Notes under the pieces: model-generated
Databases searched by the model: none
What the model was told of the DNA's origin: nothing
Seen by the model: the letters and a program-made list of their open reading frames with translations, nothing else
Translations under genes and position numbers: made by a program
Assembly: GCF_000444875.1 (NCBI RefSeq)
Contig: NC_021985.1
Location: 1 to 64,000, forward strand
Length of the DNA stretch: 64,000 nucleotides
Reading direction: 5' to 3'
DNA from: Streptomyces collinus Tu 365
GTDB taxonomy: Bacteria > Actinomycetota > Actinomycetes > Streptomycetales > Streptomycetaceae
Shown: piece by piece, positions 45,181-53,611 of the stretch
Layout of the letters: each line of letters opens with the position of its first letter
How positions within the stretch are numbered: position 1 is the first letter of the stretch

Positions 45181-45537
45181 ATGGACAAGCAGGAACTGCG
45201 GGCGCCGGCCAGAGCAGAACGGATGCGGGTGGCGGAAGCGCGCGAAGCGCTGGCCGAGGCGGTTGCCGACGTCAGGACGACGGCGCTGAACGTCGATGCC
45301 TGGGACGACATGGGCTCTGAGAAGCTGCCGCAAGCGGCCTGGGATCTGGCGCACTCGACCGCGTGGCCGGACAAGGAAGCGAATGCGCGGCGGGTGTCGG
45401 AGGCGTTCACCGTGGACCCGGGGTACCTGTACTCGAAGGGGATCGACAACCTTGCGTTCGGCACCGCCGTGCAGACGATGCGCCTGGCGCTGAACGAACT
45501 GGACGCCGCCCTGGGCGCCGTGCTGGAGCCGGAGTAA
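45181..45537 (+). CDS. hypothetical helical protein
   Basis: This encodes 118 residues from ATG 45181, preceded by AGGGCAG. It is an all-helical acidic protein (AREALAEAVADVRTTALNVD, MRLALNELDAALGAV) with no recognised family. The next small gene begins eight bases after its stop, so the pair probably forms an operon. Confidence 0.55.
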   Translation: MDKQELRAPARAERMRVAEAREALAEAVADVRTTALNVDAWDDMGSEKLPQAAWDLAHSTAWPDKEANARRVSEAFTVDPGYLYSKGIDNLAFGTAVQTMRLALNELDAALGAVLEPE

Positions 45538-45544
45538 CGGCCGA

Positions 45545-45838
45545 ATGTCTCCACGCCGTCCACCCCGCCCGCCCCTGGGCTGGGATCTGTTCGGGGATCC
45601 GTACTACAGCGAGAAGCCTACCGGGCCGCCGCCGCTGCCCGTCTACACCAGCGAGGCGCTGCCCTGGAACCTGCGGACTCTGAAGCAGATCCGCGCCGAG
45701 GGACGGGAGCCGACCGGCCCACCCGCCGGGGTGCTGTCGTGGACGCCCCAGGGCCACTACGCGCCGATCGAGTGCCCGGTGTGGGACGTCAACAAGGCGG
45801 TCAGGCGTCTAGATCCAGGGCCCGGCCTAGAGCTCTGA
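45545..45838 (+). CDS. small RRQRL-like protein (tentative)
   Basis: This encodes 97 residues. After a Pro-rich start (PRRPPRPPLGWDLFGDPYY) it has WNLRTLKQIRAEGREPTGPP, which resembles the LxTRRQLRAxGLxPGG core of small actinobacterial proteins annotated as RRQRL-motif zinc-binding proteins, common on plasmids and integrative elements. The C-terminal cysteine knuckles of that family are missing. It follows the previous gene closely and overlaps the far end of the TPR gene by 12 bp. Confidence 0.5.
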   Translation: MSPRRPPRPPLGWDLFGDPYYSEKPTGPPPLPVYTSEALPWNLRTLKQIRAEGREPTGPPAGVLSWTPQGHYAPIECPVWDVNKAVRRLDPGPGLEL

Positions 45839-47296
45839 CCGCTCAACGCCAGGACCCGGCTTCGCTGGGCGGCTGGAGTGGAGTGGGACTTCGATCGTGC
45901 GGGGGCGGTCTCGCGGGGACCGCCCTCGATCGTGGGACAGCGCGGCAGGTAGTGACAGCGGCGGGGCAGCCTCCGAGGGTGATCGCCGGGTCGGTGACCA
46001 ACAGCCTGTGCCGGGCGTCGGGGCCGCGCGCCGGTGGGGGCGTGAGGTCGCAGGACTTCTCTGACGATTCGTCGTCAGGAGACTTTCGACGGTCCTTCTC
46101 GGTGCCCCCGCCTTTGACGTAGTGATCGGTTCTATGTTCGGCAGGGCGGTGTCCAGGTCGGCCGGGTCGCCACCTTGCTCGTAGCGCACCCGGTGATACA
46201 CGCCGGAATTCCCCAGTTGGACAGCGAAGTCTGCATGCTCCTCGGGCACGTCCCGGAGTACGGTTCCCATGATGCCGATCGCCTCGTCGAGGTCAGCACG
46301 GACGCCCGTGACGCCGAAGCGGTCGCGCAGCACGCCGGCGAGATTGCCCATCATGAGGGTGCGGAAGGTACTGCCGGTCGGCGCGTCACGGACGGCGGCC
46401 CGTGACAGGGACAGGGCCTCTTCCAGGTCGTCCGGGCACCGCGTCCGCCAGTGCCGAGCGAGCAGCGAACGTGCGAGAAACGACTCGACCTCCGCGCGCT
46501 TGGGCGCGTCCGGCGCGCAGTGGGCAAGCACGGTCCTCCCCAGCTCGATGGCCTCGTTCAAGTCGCGCTCGGCACCCGAGTTCTGGTGGCGCAGCAGCAG
46601 CGCGCCGCACAGCGCGGCCCCGTGCAAGATGAGGCCCGCATCGCCCTCGGCGTCGAGGCCCTCGCGGCTCAACGCCACCGATTCGTCCAGGTCGCCTGGG
46701 TTGCCCAGCAGCGTGTAACGGTTCTGGAGCAGCCCGGCCAGATTGGCAAGCCGCTCGTGATGCTCCGCGCCTCCGCGTTGCACGGCCGCGCGCGCCAGCT
46801 CAATTGCTCGGGTGTTGTCATCGGCGTGGCCAAGGATGCAGAAGCGCACGCGGTGAGCGAGGCTGAACCGGTGCAGCAAGTCGGGGATGTCGGCGTCCCC
46901 AGTAGGCGCAGACTCCAGAGTCCCGCGCAGCACCTCGAGGGCCTGGTCTGCGAGTCCCGCATCCGCCTGCGCCTCCGCGGTGGCCAGCATCCCCAGCGCC
47001 GTCTCCGCCGCCTCCCGGCGCAACTGCCGACGCAGCTCGCGGACCACCCTGGGCACCGGATCCGCCGCGCCGGGACTCAGCAGCCGGAACAGCTTCTCGG
47101 CTGCGGCGATCTCAGCCTCCGCCACCGGGTTGGACGGCATGCAGCCCCGACACCAGTAGAGCATCGCGACGAGGTGAACACCCTCGGCGTCGAGCACCAC
47201 GACACGACCCTGCCGAAAGCCGGTCGCCGACCGCTTGAGCCGGCCAGCATCTCTGGCAGTCTTTTGCGTGAGCAGGTCCTGCGAATCACCGCTCAT
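45827..47296 (-). CDS. TPR-repeat protein with an altered C-terminus
   Basis: This encodes 489 residues; ATG 47296 is preceded by GAAGG (ATG 47353 is a longer alternative). After an N-terminal domain (VVVLDAEGVHLVAMLYWCRG) come TPR units of the actinobacterial type: DDNTRAIELARAAVQRG, GDLDESVALSREGLDAEG, RDLNEAIELGRTVLAH, DDLEEALSLSRAAVRDAP, ADLDEAIGIMGTVLRDVP. After ~residue 400 the sequence turns into Pro/Arg/Ser-rich text unlike TPR, so the 3' end has probably been replaced or frameshifted. Such proteins often carry a C-terminal CHAT protease domain; none is present here. An IS element lies just upstream. Confidence 0.6.
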   Translation of the reverse strand: MSGDSQDLLTQKTARDAGRLKRSATGFRQGRVVVLDAEGVHLVAMLYWCRGCMPSNPVAEAEIAAAEKLFRLLSPGAADPVPRVVRELRRQLRREAAETALGMLATAEAQADAGLADQALEVLRGTLESAPTGDADIPDLLHRFSLAHRVRFCILGHADDNTRAIELARAAVQRGGAEHHERLANLAGLLQNRYTLLGNPGDLDESVALSREGLDAEGDAGLILHGAALCGALLLRHQNSGAERDLNEAIELGRTVLAHCAPDAPKRAEVESFLARSLLARHWRTRCPDDLEEALSLSRAAVRDAPTGSTFRTLMMGNLAGVLRDRFGVTGVRADLDEAIGIMGTVLRDVPEEHADFAVQLGNSGVYHRVRYEQGGDPADLDTALPNIEPITTSKAGAPRRTVESLLTTNRQRSPATSRPHRRAAPTPGTGCWSPTRRSPSEAAPPLSLPAALSHDRGRSPRDRPRTIEVPLHSSRPAKPGPGVERSEL

Positions 47297-47444
47297 CAGG
47301 AAGCCTTCGATGCGCTGCCTCACCGTGACTTTCAGGAGCCCCTTACTGACCATCCGGCAAGTCTGGCCGCTGCTCGCCGTTTTGATGGAGAGATCGTAGT
47401 TTTTCCAGCACGGAGCACGGCCGGTGGGGTAGATATCGACTGAA

Positions 47445-48320
47445 CTAAAGGGTGTTGCAGAAGGTCGGTGGTGGACAGGGTTGAGTGGCAGCTAACCTGC
47501 TGTTTTCACCCTGTCAGGGCGAGGTTGTGCATGGTGGCGACGGCCTGGACGGCGTGGTGGAGGCCGTCGCCCCTTTGGCGGCAGTCGCGGAGGATCTTCC
47601 AGTTCTTCATCCGGGCGAAGCTGTGCTCGACACGGGCCCGGACGCGCCGGTGTTCGGCATTGTCTTCCTCTTGGCCGGGCAGGAGGGGACGTCCGGCTCG
47701 TCTGCGGTGCGGGACGATCAGCCCGGTGCCCAGGTAGGCGCCGTCCGCGATCACGGTCGTGCCCGCCGCCAGGGCCGGCAGGTCCGACTCGCGCCAGACC
47801 TGTGCGTCGGCCTTGTTGCCTGGTGCCGGCCGGGCCGAGGCCACCACCAGGCGGGTCTCGGCGTCGATGATGACCTGCACGTTCGCCGAGAACCGGTAGT
47901 TGCGTGAGGAGGCTGCGACCCTACGGTCACGGACCGGGATCAGGGTGCCGTCCACGATCCATAACCGGTCGGTGCCCGGCACCGGCTGGGGCGACGGCTC
48001 CAGCGCGAGCAGGGGTCGCAGGCGCTGGATGATCCGGCAGACGGTGGCAGGTGAGCAGCCGAAGAGCGGCGCGAGCTGCCGCATGGTGAGGTTCGTGCGG
48101 TAGTACACGGCTACCAGCAGCACCCGCTCGGCCAGCGGAAGACACCACGGCCTGCCACCACCGGGGCCGTTGCCGCCCCGCTCCCGCACCACCCGAAGCA
48201 GCTTCTCGAAGCGCCCCATCCGCAACCCGGTGAACGTCTCCACCCACACCGGCTCAACCCTCAACACCCCACCCATACAGGCAAAATGCCCGCCACTAAG
48301 CCTTCTGCAACACCCTTTAG
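47445..48320. mobile_element. intact IS5-type insertion sequence
   Basis: Perfect 20-bp inverted repeats (47445-47464 and 48301-48320, outer CTAAAGGGTGTTGC) enclose one transposase gene. The outermost bases read CTA at the left and TAG at the right, which fits insertion at a CTAG-like target with a TA duplication, as in related IS5-family elements. Total size is about 0.87 kb. The repeats are uninterrupted and the transposase is complete, so it could be active. Confidence 0.88.
47506..48276 (-). CDS. IS5-family transposase (DDE_4 type)
   Basis: This encodes 256 residues. HTH segment MRQLAPLFGCSPATVCRIIQRL (~66-87); DDE motifs IVDGTLIPV (first Asp), then VIADGAYLG (second Asp) and NAEHRRVRARVEHSFARMK (catalytic Glu within the RARVEHSF motif typical of DDE_Tnp_4). 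The length is normal for single-ORF IS5-group enzymes. It lies inside the perfect inverted repeats. Confidence 0.9.
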   Translation of the reverse strand: MGGVLRVEPVWVETFTGLRMGRFEKLLRVVRERGGNGPGGGRPWCLPLAERVLLVAVYYRTNLTMRQLAPLFGCSPATVCRIIQRLRPLLALEPSPQPVPGTDRLWIVDGTLIPVRDRRVAASSRNYRFSANVQVIIDAETRLVVASARPAPGNKADAQVWRESDLPALAAGTTVIADGAYLGTGLIVPHRRRAGRPLLPGQEEDNAEHRRVRARVEHSFARMKNWKILRDCRQRGDGLHHAVQAVATMHNLALTG

Positions 48321-48442
48321 GGTCTGTTGCGAAAGTGAACCCTGTTCGTTGATGATCACGTCCTGTGAGACGTGCGGATCTGACTTACGGCCAGTGGGCC
48401 GGGCTTGTGTCCTGTTGTCCTGACGGTGCCGGGAGGTTCGGC
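48321..48442 (+). pseudogene. 5' remnant of a second IS5-family element
   Basis: Directly beside the intact IS, GGTCTGTTGCGAAAGTGAAC looks like an IS5-type terminal repeat. GTG 48365 then opens RRADLTYGQWAGLVSCCPDG, the standard N-terminus of another IS5 transposase. Similarity stops after ~25-45 residues where the DCC gene begins on the other strand. The newer IS seems to have inserted next to this older, truncated one. Confidence 0.6.
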
Positions 48443-48831
48443 TACAGGCCAACCGTTCGCCGGTCGGGCAAAGCGCATGCCGCGGTGCCTCCTGGCATGC
48501 GGTGACGATTGTTTGCGACGAGTCGATACACACCGTGGGCAGCCCACCGCATGGGAGGCAACATGAGCAACGCACCCACCAGCGCCCACCCTCCGCCTGC
48601 GCTCAACAGTGCCTTCGCAACAGCCTGGGCGCCTCCATACACAACGCCCCTGGGAGTCACCCACAGCACTTCGCGCTCGGCTCGTGTTGAGGTGACGCCA
48701 AGAGCTTCCAAGTCCGCGAACTGCCAAGGAACGGTATCGCAACGAGGCTGTAGGCGTCGCTCAGCAAACCTCACCGAGGTAGAGCAAAAGCCGCAATCTC
48801 CACCAAAAACAAGCACAGGCTGATTCCGCAT
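48442..48831 (-). CDS. DCC-type thiol-disulfide oxidoreductase (DUF393)
   Basis: This encodes 129 residues. The start MRNQPVLVFGGDCGFCSTSV contains the Asp-Cys-x-x-Cys motif that names the DCC family, followed by PWQFADLEALG and RGVVYGGAQAVAKAL. This is the usual layout of a thioredoxin-like oxidoreductase of ~120-140 residues. It is probably intact, with the last residues running to the IS remnant. The partner is unknown. Confidence 0.8.
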   Translation of the reverse strand: MRNQPVLVFGGDCGFCSTSVRFAERRLQPRCDTVPWQFADLEALGVTSTRAEREVLWVTPRGVVYGGAQAVAKALLSAGGGWALVGALLMLPPMRWAAHGVYRLVANNRHRMPGGTAACALPDRRTVGL

Positions 48832-49114
48832 GATCGCATCATGCCGCGCCTACAGCAGGGTGGTCGCTCCGCCGACGAATACCGGCCACGTAGCGTCATC
48901 GAGTTCGAACATTGCTACCAGGCGCAGTCACCGTGAGAGCCCGAGTCGATACCCGGTTCGTCCGGAGGTCATGCCGGACGTGAAGGGGATTCACGTTATT
49001 GTGTGAACCTGACAATCATATGGGCATTTAATGCTTCTTTGTAATGTTTTCGGGCCTAGCTTCAGGGCGGGTACTGATGTGCCCACACGACTCCCCCTGT
49101 GAGAAAGGTTGATC

Positions 49115-49666
49115 ATGGCTACCGCCACCACTGACCCGATCAGCGTGAAGCTGGACCAGCTGTTCACCGCCACCGACACCGACGGCGACGGCTATGTCGA
49201 ATGGAGCGACTACCAGCGCGTCGTCGACCGCTATCTGAAGGCCTACAAGATCGACAAAAGCGACCGGCGGGCGCAGGCGCTGCTGTTCTCGTACCAGATG
49301 CAGTGGGCCGAGCTGCTGCGCCACGCGAACGGCGTAAACCGCCTCTCCAAGGAGCAGTACCACGCCGCCAGCCGCGCGGTGAGCGTGGACACCAGCCGCT
49401 TCAACATGGTCGAGGGTGTTCCGCACGCCATCTTCGACATCATGGACACCGACGGCGACAACACCATCAGCAAGGCCGAGTTCAAGCAGTACCTGGGTGT
49501 CTGGGACATCACCGACCCCGCCGCCATGGACGCCTTCGCCGAGCTGGACACCGACGGCGACGGATCCATCAGCCGGCAGGAGTTCATCCGCGCGGTCAGG
49601 GAGTTCTTCTACTCCCCGGACCTGGAGGCACCGGGCAGCCTGTTCTTCGGACGCCTGTCCAGCTGA
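49115..49666 (+). CDS. EF-hand calcium-binding protein (calerythrin-like)
   Basis: This encodes 183 residues; ATG 49115 follows AAAGG. Three canonical EF-hand loops: DTDGDGYVEWSD (21-32), DTDGDNTISKAE (111-122), DTDGDGSISRQE (145-156); a degenerate fourth (~65-80) would complete two pairs. Size and order match calerythrin/calsymin-type Ca2+ buffers or sensors in Streptomyces. No signal peptide, so it is cytoplasmic. It stands alone with its own ~280-bp upstream region. Confidence 0.88.
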   Translation: MATATTDPISVKLDQLFTATDTDGDGYVEWSDYQRVVDRYLKAYKIDKSDRRAQALLFSYQMQWAELLRHANGVNRLSKEQYHAASRAVSVDTSRFNMVEGVPHAIFDIMDTDGDNTISKAEFKQYLGVWDITDPAAMDAFAELDTDGDGSISRQEFIRAVREFFYSPDLEAPGSLFFGRLSS

Positions 49667-50101
49667 CACGTGAGGTCGCCCTCCCGGGCATGACGGGCCC
49701 GCGGGGCACAACGCCCAGCCGGATGGTGGTCTGATCCTCGCCCGGCAGCCCTCACGTGCGTGGCACCTGGTGAGCGGTCCGGGACTGGGGCCATGGATGG
49801 TGGCTCCGGGCCCGGACCGTTTCGCACGATACGCGGCAGTGGGCCAAGCATCACCATCACCGCTGCACCCGTCGGTTGCGTTCGAACGCAATCCGATTTC
49901 AGCGCCTCCCAAGCCGGTGAATAAACGCTGGCGGCGAGGCGGCGCTTCCCGGCGTCCTGGAGTCGCCGCCGCTGCTTGCGCAGCTCCTGCTTCTTCGCCG
50001 CCTTCGACTTCGGCTTCCGGGGGCGCTTCCAGATCGGCTGCCACCCGAGGGGCTCCTCGGACTCGAGCTCCTGGCTCTCATCGAGCGCGGCGGAAATGTC
50101 C
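49667..50101. other. gap with a weak open frame on the minus strand
   Basis: A minus-strand frame (about 49900-50163) encodes KDISAALDESQELESEEPLG and a Lys/Arg-rich helix (PRKPKSKAAKKQELRKQRRR). This looks partly protein-like but has no clear start, and its 3' part runs into the EF-hand gene. It may be a fragment. No terminator or RNA was recognised. Confidence 0.3.
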
Positions 50102-50725
50102 TTAAAGCTTGTCCCGCATCTGACCGGTTGGGGGCGCGGCGGCCAGACGCAGACGTTGGACACCGCCTCGCGTCAGCAGCATCCCGCTGCTGGTCACGAG
50201 GTCATGGGCGGCAAGGCCGATCCTCATGCCGGAGATTCGTCGGCCCTGCGTGCTCTCGACGATGGCTGGCCTGGTCGCCGCTCGCAGGACCTTCCAGATA
50301 AGGCGCGTCTCCTCGGTCAGGAGCTGATGTCTCTCCGGCCCGACTTCCTGCTCGAACCAGCGCACCGCGAGACGGCCGGCCTCGAAGACTTCGCCCTCGC
50401 CGTCCTGAAGGCGGCGTGAGCAAAGGAACTGCACGACGGCCGAGTGTCCGAGGTCGGACCTGGGGGCGACGGCGTCGTCCACCAGGACGTCCTCAGGTGC
50501 CCGGGCCTCGGTCGGCAGAAGCAGAAACGCTTGCCGACCGCCGCAGCTCAGGGCCTCACCGAGTTGGCGATGCAGATGCACCTGGTGAAGGCCCTTCGGC
50601 CCGGGGTGACTGCACAGCCAGCCGGAGCGCGGCAGGGCTTCGCTGATGCGCTGCCCAATGAGTTGCTCGTCTTGGGGCAGGGACCACACATCGGTCGTCT
50701 TCGTTCGGGAGCCAGGAGAAGCCAC
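50102..50725 (-). CDS. hypothetical protein
   Basis: This encodes ~207 residues; possible starts are GTG 50725 or GTG 50689, neither with a strong ribosome site. The sequence (PQDEQLIGQRISEALPRSGW, FLLLPTEARAPEDVLVDDAV, SAVVQFLCSRRLQDGEGEVF, MRIGLAAHDLVTSSGMLL) has normal coding character and no recognised motif. It is divergent from the tiny secreted peptide, with overlapping promoter space. Confidence 0.55.
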   Translation of the reverse strand: MASPGSRTKTTDVWSLPQDEQLIGQRISEALPRSGWLCSHPGPKGLHQVHLHRQLGEALSCGGRQAFLLLPTEARAPEDVLVDDAVAPRSDLGHSAVVQFLCSRRLQDGEGEVFEAGRLAVRWFEQEVGPERHQLLTEETRLIWKVLRAATRPAIVESTQGRRISGMRIGLAAHDLVTSSGMLLTRGGVQRLRLAAAPPTGQMRDKL

Positions 50726-50755
50726 GCGCGAAGCATGGCAGAGAACGAGAACTTG

Positions 50756-50863
50756 ATGATCCGTCGCTTCTTCACCATCACCACAGCCACCGTGCTGTCC
50801 CTCATCGCCCTCGGCGCCGCGGCCACTGAGGCGTTCGCGGGCAACGTCAGCAGCTGCCCCTGA
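50756..50863 (+). CDS. tiny secreted peptide (signal peptide plus ~7 residues)
   Basis: ATG 50756 (or ATG 50735, adding seven residues) encodes MIRRFFTITTATVLSLIALG followed by AAATEAFAGNVSSCP. This is a textbook Sec signal with A-x-A cleavage after AFA, which would leave GNVSSCP. A 14-bp terminator hairpin follows 15 bases later, supporting a dedicated short transcript. Possible roles are extracellular signal or pheromone-like peptide, or the remnant of a larger secreted protein. Confidence 0.5.
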   Translation: MIRRFFTITTATVLSLIALGAAATEAFAGNVSSCP

Positions 50864-50877
50864 CATCGCCACTCCAC

Positions 50878-50911
50878 GGGCGGGCCGGTTCCCCGAACCG
50901 GCCCGCCCTGC
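50878..50911 (+). terminator. intrinsic terminator after the secreted peptide
   Basis: A perfect 14-bp stem (GGGCGGGCCGGTTC / GAACCGGCCCGCCC) with loop CCC is followed by TGCCGTTGTT. Its position directly after the peptide gene indicates a short monocistronic transcript. Confidence 0.85.
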
Positions 50912-50917
50912 CGTTGT

Positions 50918-50995
50918 TCGCATGAGCTTGCCCGGCTCGGAGTGATCGTGAGTGTACGCGCGTTTGCTCGACTCGCGCGCTGTCCGCTGTGAAGA
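50918..50995 (+). pseudogene. deleted copy of the subtelomeric gene at 1445-2011
   Basis: Bases 50919-50952 match 1468-1500 and bases ~50953-50995 match ~1682-1722, joined so that about 180 bp of the original are missing. The segment is a piece of the gene translationally coupled to the terminal helicase. With the helicase remnant at 44.3 kb it shows that subtelomeric sequence is scattered up to 51 kb inside. Confidence 0.8.
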
Positions 50996-51125
50996 CCTGG
51001 TCGCGACAGCGGGCACACTGGTCGGTGCAGATCGGTGCCGTCCCGGCTCCATGCCGTCGGCTCGAGTCGGCCGGCGCACCACGCGGTGGCGCAGGCGCGC
51101 CGGCTTCGTTCAGGGCTGATCTCCG

Positions 51126-52064
51126 TCACCGGCCCGCGATCGGAACGGCCTCCTGGCGCACGCGCGTCCGGTAGCGCTGCGGCGACTCCCCGACAACACG
51201 CTTGAACGCCGTGCTGAACGCGCTCTCCGAGCCGTAGCCCAGCTCGGCGGCGAGCGCCGCGACGCGGGCGTCGCCGTTCCGCAGCGCGCGCTGGGCCAGC
51301 AGCATGCGCCACCGGCCCAGGTAGGTGAGCGGCGGTACACCGGCGGCCTCGCGGAACCGCTCCGCGAATGTAGTCCGGGACATCGCGGCGGCGCGCGCCA
51401 ACTCCTGCAGTCCCCATGCGTGTTCGGGGCGGCCGTGGAGCAGGTCGACGGCGGGGCGCAGGCGCTCGTCGACGAGCAGGCGCAACCAGCCCGAGGGCAG
51501 GGGGGTCTGGTCGACGTAACAGCGCAGCACCTCCAGCAGGAGCAGTTGGCCGCACTGCCGGATCGCGAAGGCCGAGCCGAGCCGGTCGCCGGTCGCCTCA
51601 TCGAAGAGCCGCAGCAGGGCGGCGAGGAGACGGTCCCCATCTCCGGCGGTGGAGGACCGGATGTGGGCCACCGGTGGAAGCGACTCCAGCAGGAGCGTCC
51701 GCCCGGCCTCGTTCACGCTGACGCACCCGCCGATCACGACGTCGTCGACGGCAGGGTCCGAGCCCGCGAAGCGGGCGGTGGAGAAGTCCGACTCCGGCTG
51801 GATCTCGTGGCGCGGCGCCGCGCCGGCCTCGAAGGCCACCCACGAGCGCCCGGTGAGGATTGCCACGTCACCCGCCACGAGGTCGATCGGTTCGACGACG
51901 CCGTCGGTGGTGAGCCGGGCGTGCCCGCTCACCATCGCGAAGAACTTGACCGGATCGGCCAGTGGGCCGCGGGCCCACCACCCGCCGCGGGCCGCGACGC
52001 CGCCGGTCAGCACGCTGCGTACCTCGACCAGGTCGAGTGCCTCGGAGAGTCGGTCCGGATCCAT
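51126..52064 (-). CDS. AraC-family regulator with cupin-type sensor
   Basis: This encodes 312 residues. The N-terminal half (FFAMVSGHARLTTDGVVEPI, LVAGDVAILTGRSW) is the AraC-binding-like cupin of the AraC_binding_2/cupin_6 type. The C-terminus has two HTH motifs: WGLQELARAAAMSRTTFAER and VAALAAELGYGSESAFSTAF, ending GESPQRYRTR. It is divergent from the aldo-keto reductase (106 bp between starts), the classic arrangement for a regulator of that reductase. Confidence 0.88.
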   Translation of the reverse strand: MDPDRLSEALDLVEVRSVLTGGVAARGGWWARGPLADPVKFFAMVSGHARLTTDGVVEPIDLVAGDVAILTGRSWVAFEAGAAPRHEIQPESDFSTARFAGSDPAVDDVVIGGCVSVNEAGRTLLLESLPPVAHIRSSTAGDGDRLLAALLRLFDEATGDRLGSAFAIRQCGQLLLLEVLRCYVDQTPLPSGWLRLLVDERLRPAVDLLHGRPEHAWGLQELARAAAMSRTTFAERFREAAGVPPLTYLGRWRMLLAQRALRNGDARVAALAAELGYGSESAFSTAFKRVVGESPQRYRTRVRQEAVPIAGR

Positions 52065-52170
52065 GTCCGTACTCTCGCGCAGAAAATCGGGATGGACAAG
52101 GATTCATAGTCCGGCGAACGACAGACAGGCTGGTGTCAGCGACACAGCAGGACGACCTGAAGGAGACCCC

Positions 52171-53199
52171 ATGCACTACCGCAGCCTCGGCCGGACCGGG
52201 ATCAAGGTCAGCCCCTACGCCCTCGGCGCGATGATGTTCGGCGCCCTCGGCAACCCCGACCACGACGACTGCGTCCGCATCATCCACCGGGCGCTCGACG
52301 CCGGCATCAATCTCGTCGACACCGCCGATATGTACGCGCACGGCGAGTCGGAGGAGATCGTCGGCCGGGCGCTGAAGGGACGACGGGCCGACGTCGTGCT
52401 CGCGACCAAGGCCCGGAACCCGATGAGCGACGAGCCGAACCACCAGGGCGCGTCCCGGCGCTGGCTGATGCGCGCGCTGGAGGACTCGCTGCGCCGCCTC
52501 GACACCGACTACGTGGACATCTACCAGATCCACCGCCCGGACCCCGACACGGACATCGAGGAGACCCTCGCGGCCCTCACCGATCTGCAGCGGGCCGGCA
52601 AGATCCGCACCTTCGGCACGTCGGCGCTGCCGGCCTCCGACATCGTCAGGGCGCAGTGGGTCGCCGAGCGGCGCGGGCTGGCCCGGCCACGCACCGAGCA
52701 GCCGGTCTACTCGATCCTGAACCGGGGCATCGAGCGCGAGGTGCTCCCGGCGGCACAGGAGTTCGGCATGGGCACCCTGGTCTGGTCGCCCCTCGGCGGC
52801 GGTCTGCTGACGGGGCGGTACCGCAAGGGCCAGGAGGCCGCGACGCACCGGTCGAGGTACGGCTTCCAGCACCTCACGGACGACCGTCGGCTCGACGTGG
52901 TCGAACAGCTCATCCCGCTGGCCGAGGAGGCCGGCCTGCCGCTCACGCATCTCGCGATGGGCTTCGTGCTCGCCCACCCGGGCGTGACGTCCGCCCTCCT
53001 CGGACCGCGGACCATGGAACACCTGGACGACCTGCTCGCGGGCGTCGATGTCACCCTCACCGACGACGTGCTGGACCGAATCGACGCGGTCGTGCCGCCC
53101 GGCACCGACACCGGCACGCTCGACATGGCCTACCAGCCGCCAGCCCTCCAGCGCCCCGAACTGCGCCGCCGGCCGGCCGGCGAGCGCGCGGCGGCATGA
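52171..53199 (+). CDS. aldo/keto reductase
   Basis: This encodes 342 residues; ATG 52171 follows GAAGGAGA. AKR signatures: MHYRSLGRTGIKVSPYALG, NLVDTADMYAHGESEEIVGR (catalytic Asp and Tyr), VLATKARNP (Lys), YVDIYQIHRPD (His) and LGPRTMEHLDD (NADPH-binding region). It is probably an NADPH-dependent reductase of the AKR11/12-like group, cytoplasmic; the substrate is unknown. It is likely controlled by the divergent AraC regulator. Confidence 0.9.
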   Translation: MHYRSLGRTGIKVSPYALGAMMFGALGNPDHDDCVRIIHRALDAGINLVDTADMYAHGESEEIVGRALKGRRADVVLATKARNPMSDEPNHQGASRRWLMRALEDSLRRLDTDYVDIYQIHRPDPDTDIEETLAALTDLQRAGKIRTFGTSALPASDIVRAQWVAERRGLARPRTEQPVYSILNRGIEREVLPAAQEFGMGTLVWSPLGGGLLTGRYRKGQEAATHRSRYGFQHLTDDRRLDVVEQLIPLAEEAGLPLTHLAMGFVLAHPGVTSALLGPRTMEHLDDLLAGVDVTLTDDVLDRIDAVVPPGTDTGTLDMAYQPPALQRPELRRRPAGERAAA

Positions 53200-53327
53200 C
53201 GTCGGCTCCGGCCGGAGCCTGCCGGGCCTGTCAGATGCTCGAGCCGATGAGTTCGCGGATCGCTTTACAGGTTTCGCCACCTTTGCCGCTCCTCCTCACC
53301 CCTACTGAACCTCTTTCATCCTGAATA

Positions 53328-53513
53328 GTCGGCGCCCTGCACCTGGAACAGGGGCGCTCGGCCGAGGCCTGCGCCGCCTACCGGTCGGCCGTGGACGCTG
53401 GGCTCCCCGACGCCTGGGAAGGGCTGCTGTCGGCGTGGGCAGCCCTGGCGCCCCGCGCGACAACGCGCGCAGACAGTGGCGCGGCTGCCACGTCGCTGCC
53501 GCCGCAGGAGTGA
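53328..53513 (+). pseudogene. TPR protein C-terminal remnant
   Basis: The frame reads GALHLEQGRSAEACAAYRSA then VDAGLPDAWEGLLSAWAAL to a stop at 53513. This is one tetratricopeptide unit and the tail of a longer protein, without any start. The rest of 53200-53611 has no gene. Confidence 0.5.
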
Positions 53514-53611
53514 ACACGAGCCGACCGCGGCGGCGCAGCCGGACACCCACACGCCCCGCCGCTACGGTCAAACGGAGGCCCGGGCAACCAGCACGGCGAG
53601 CGGCGGGATGA

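Noticed and set aside
51868-53280. 470-codon minus-strand frame across the aldo-keto reductase
   Set aside because: Shadow of a clear AKR gene; no motifs.
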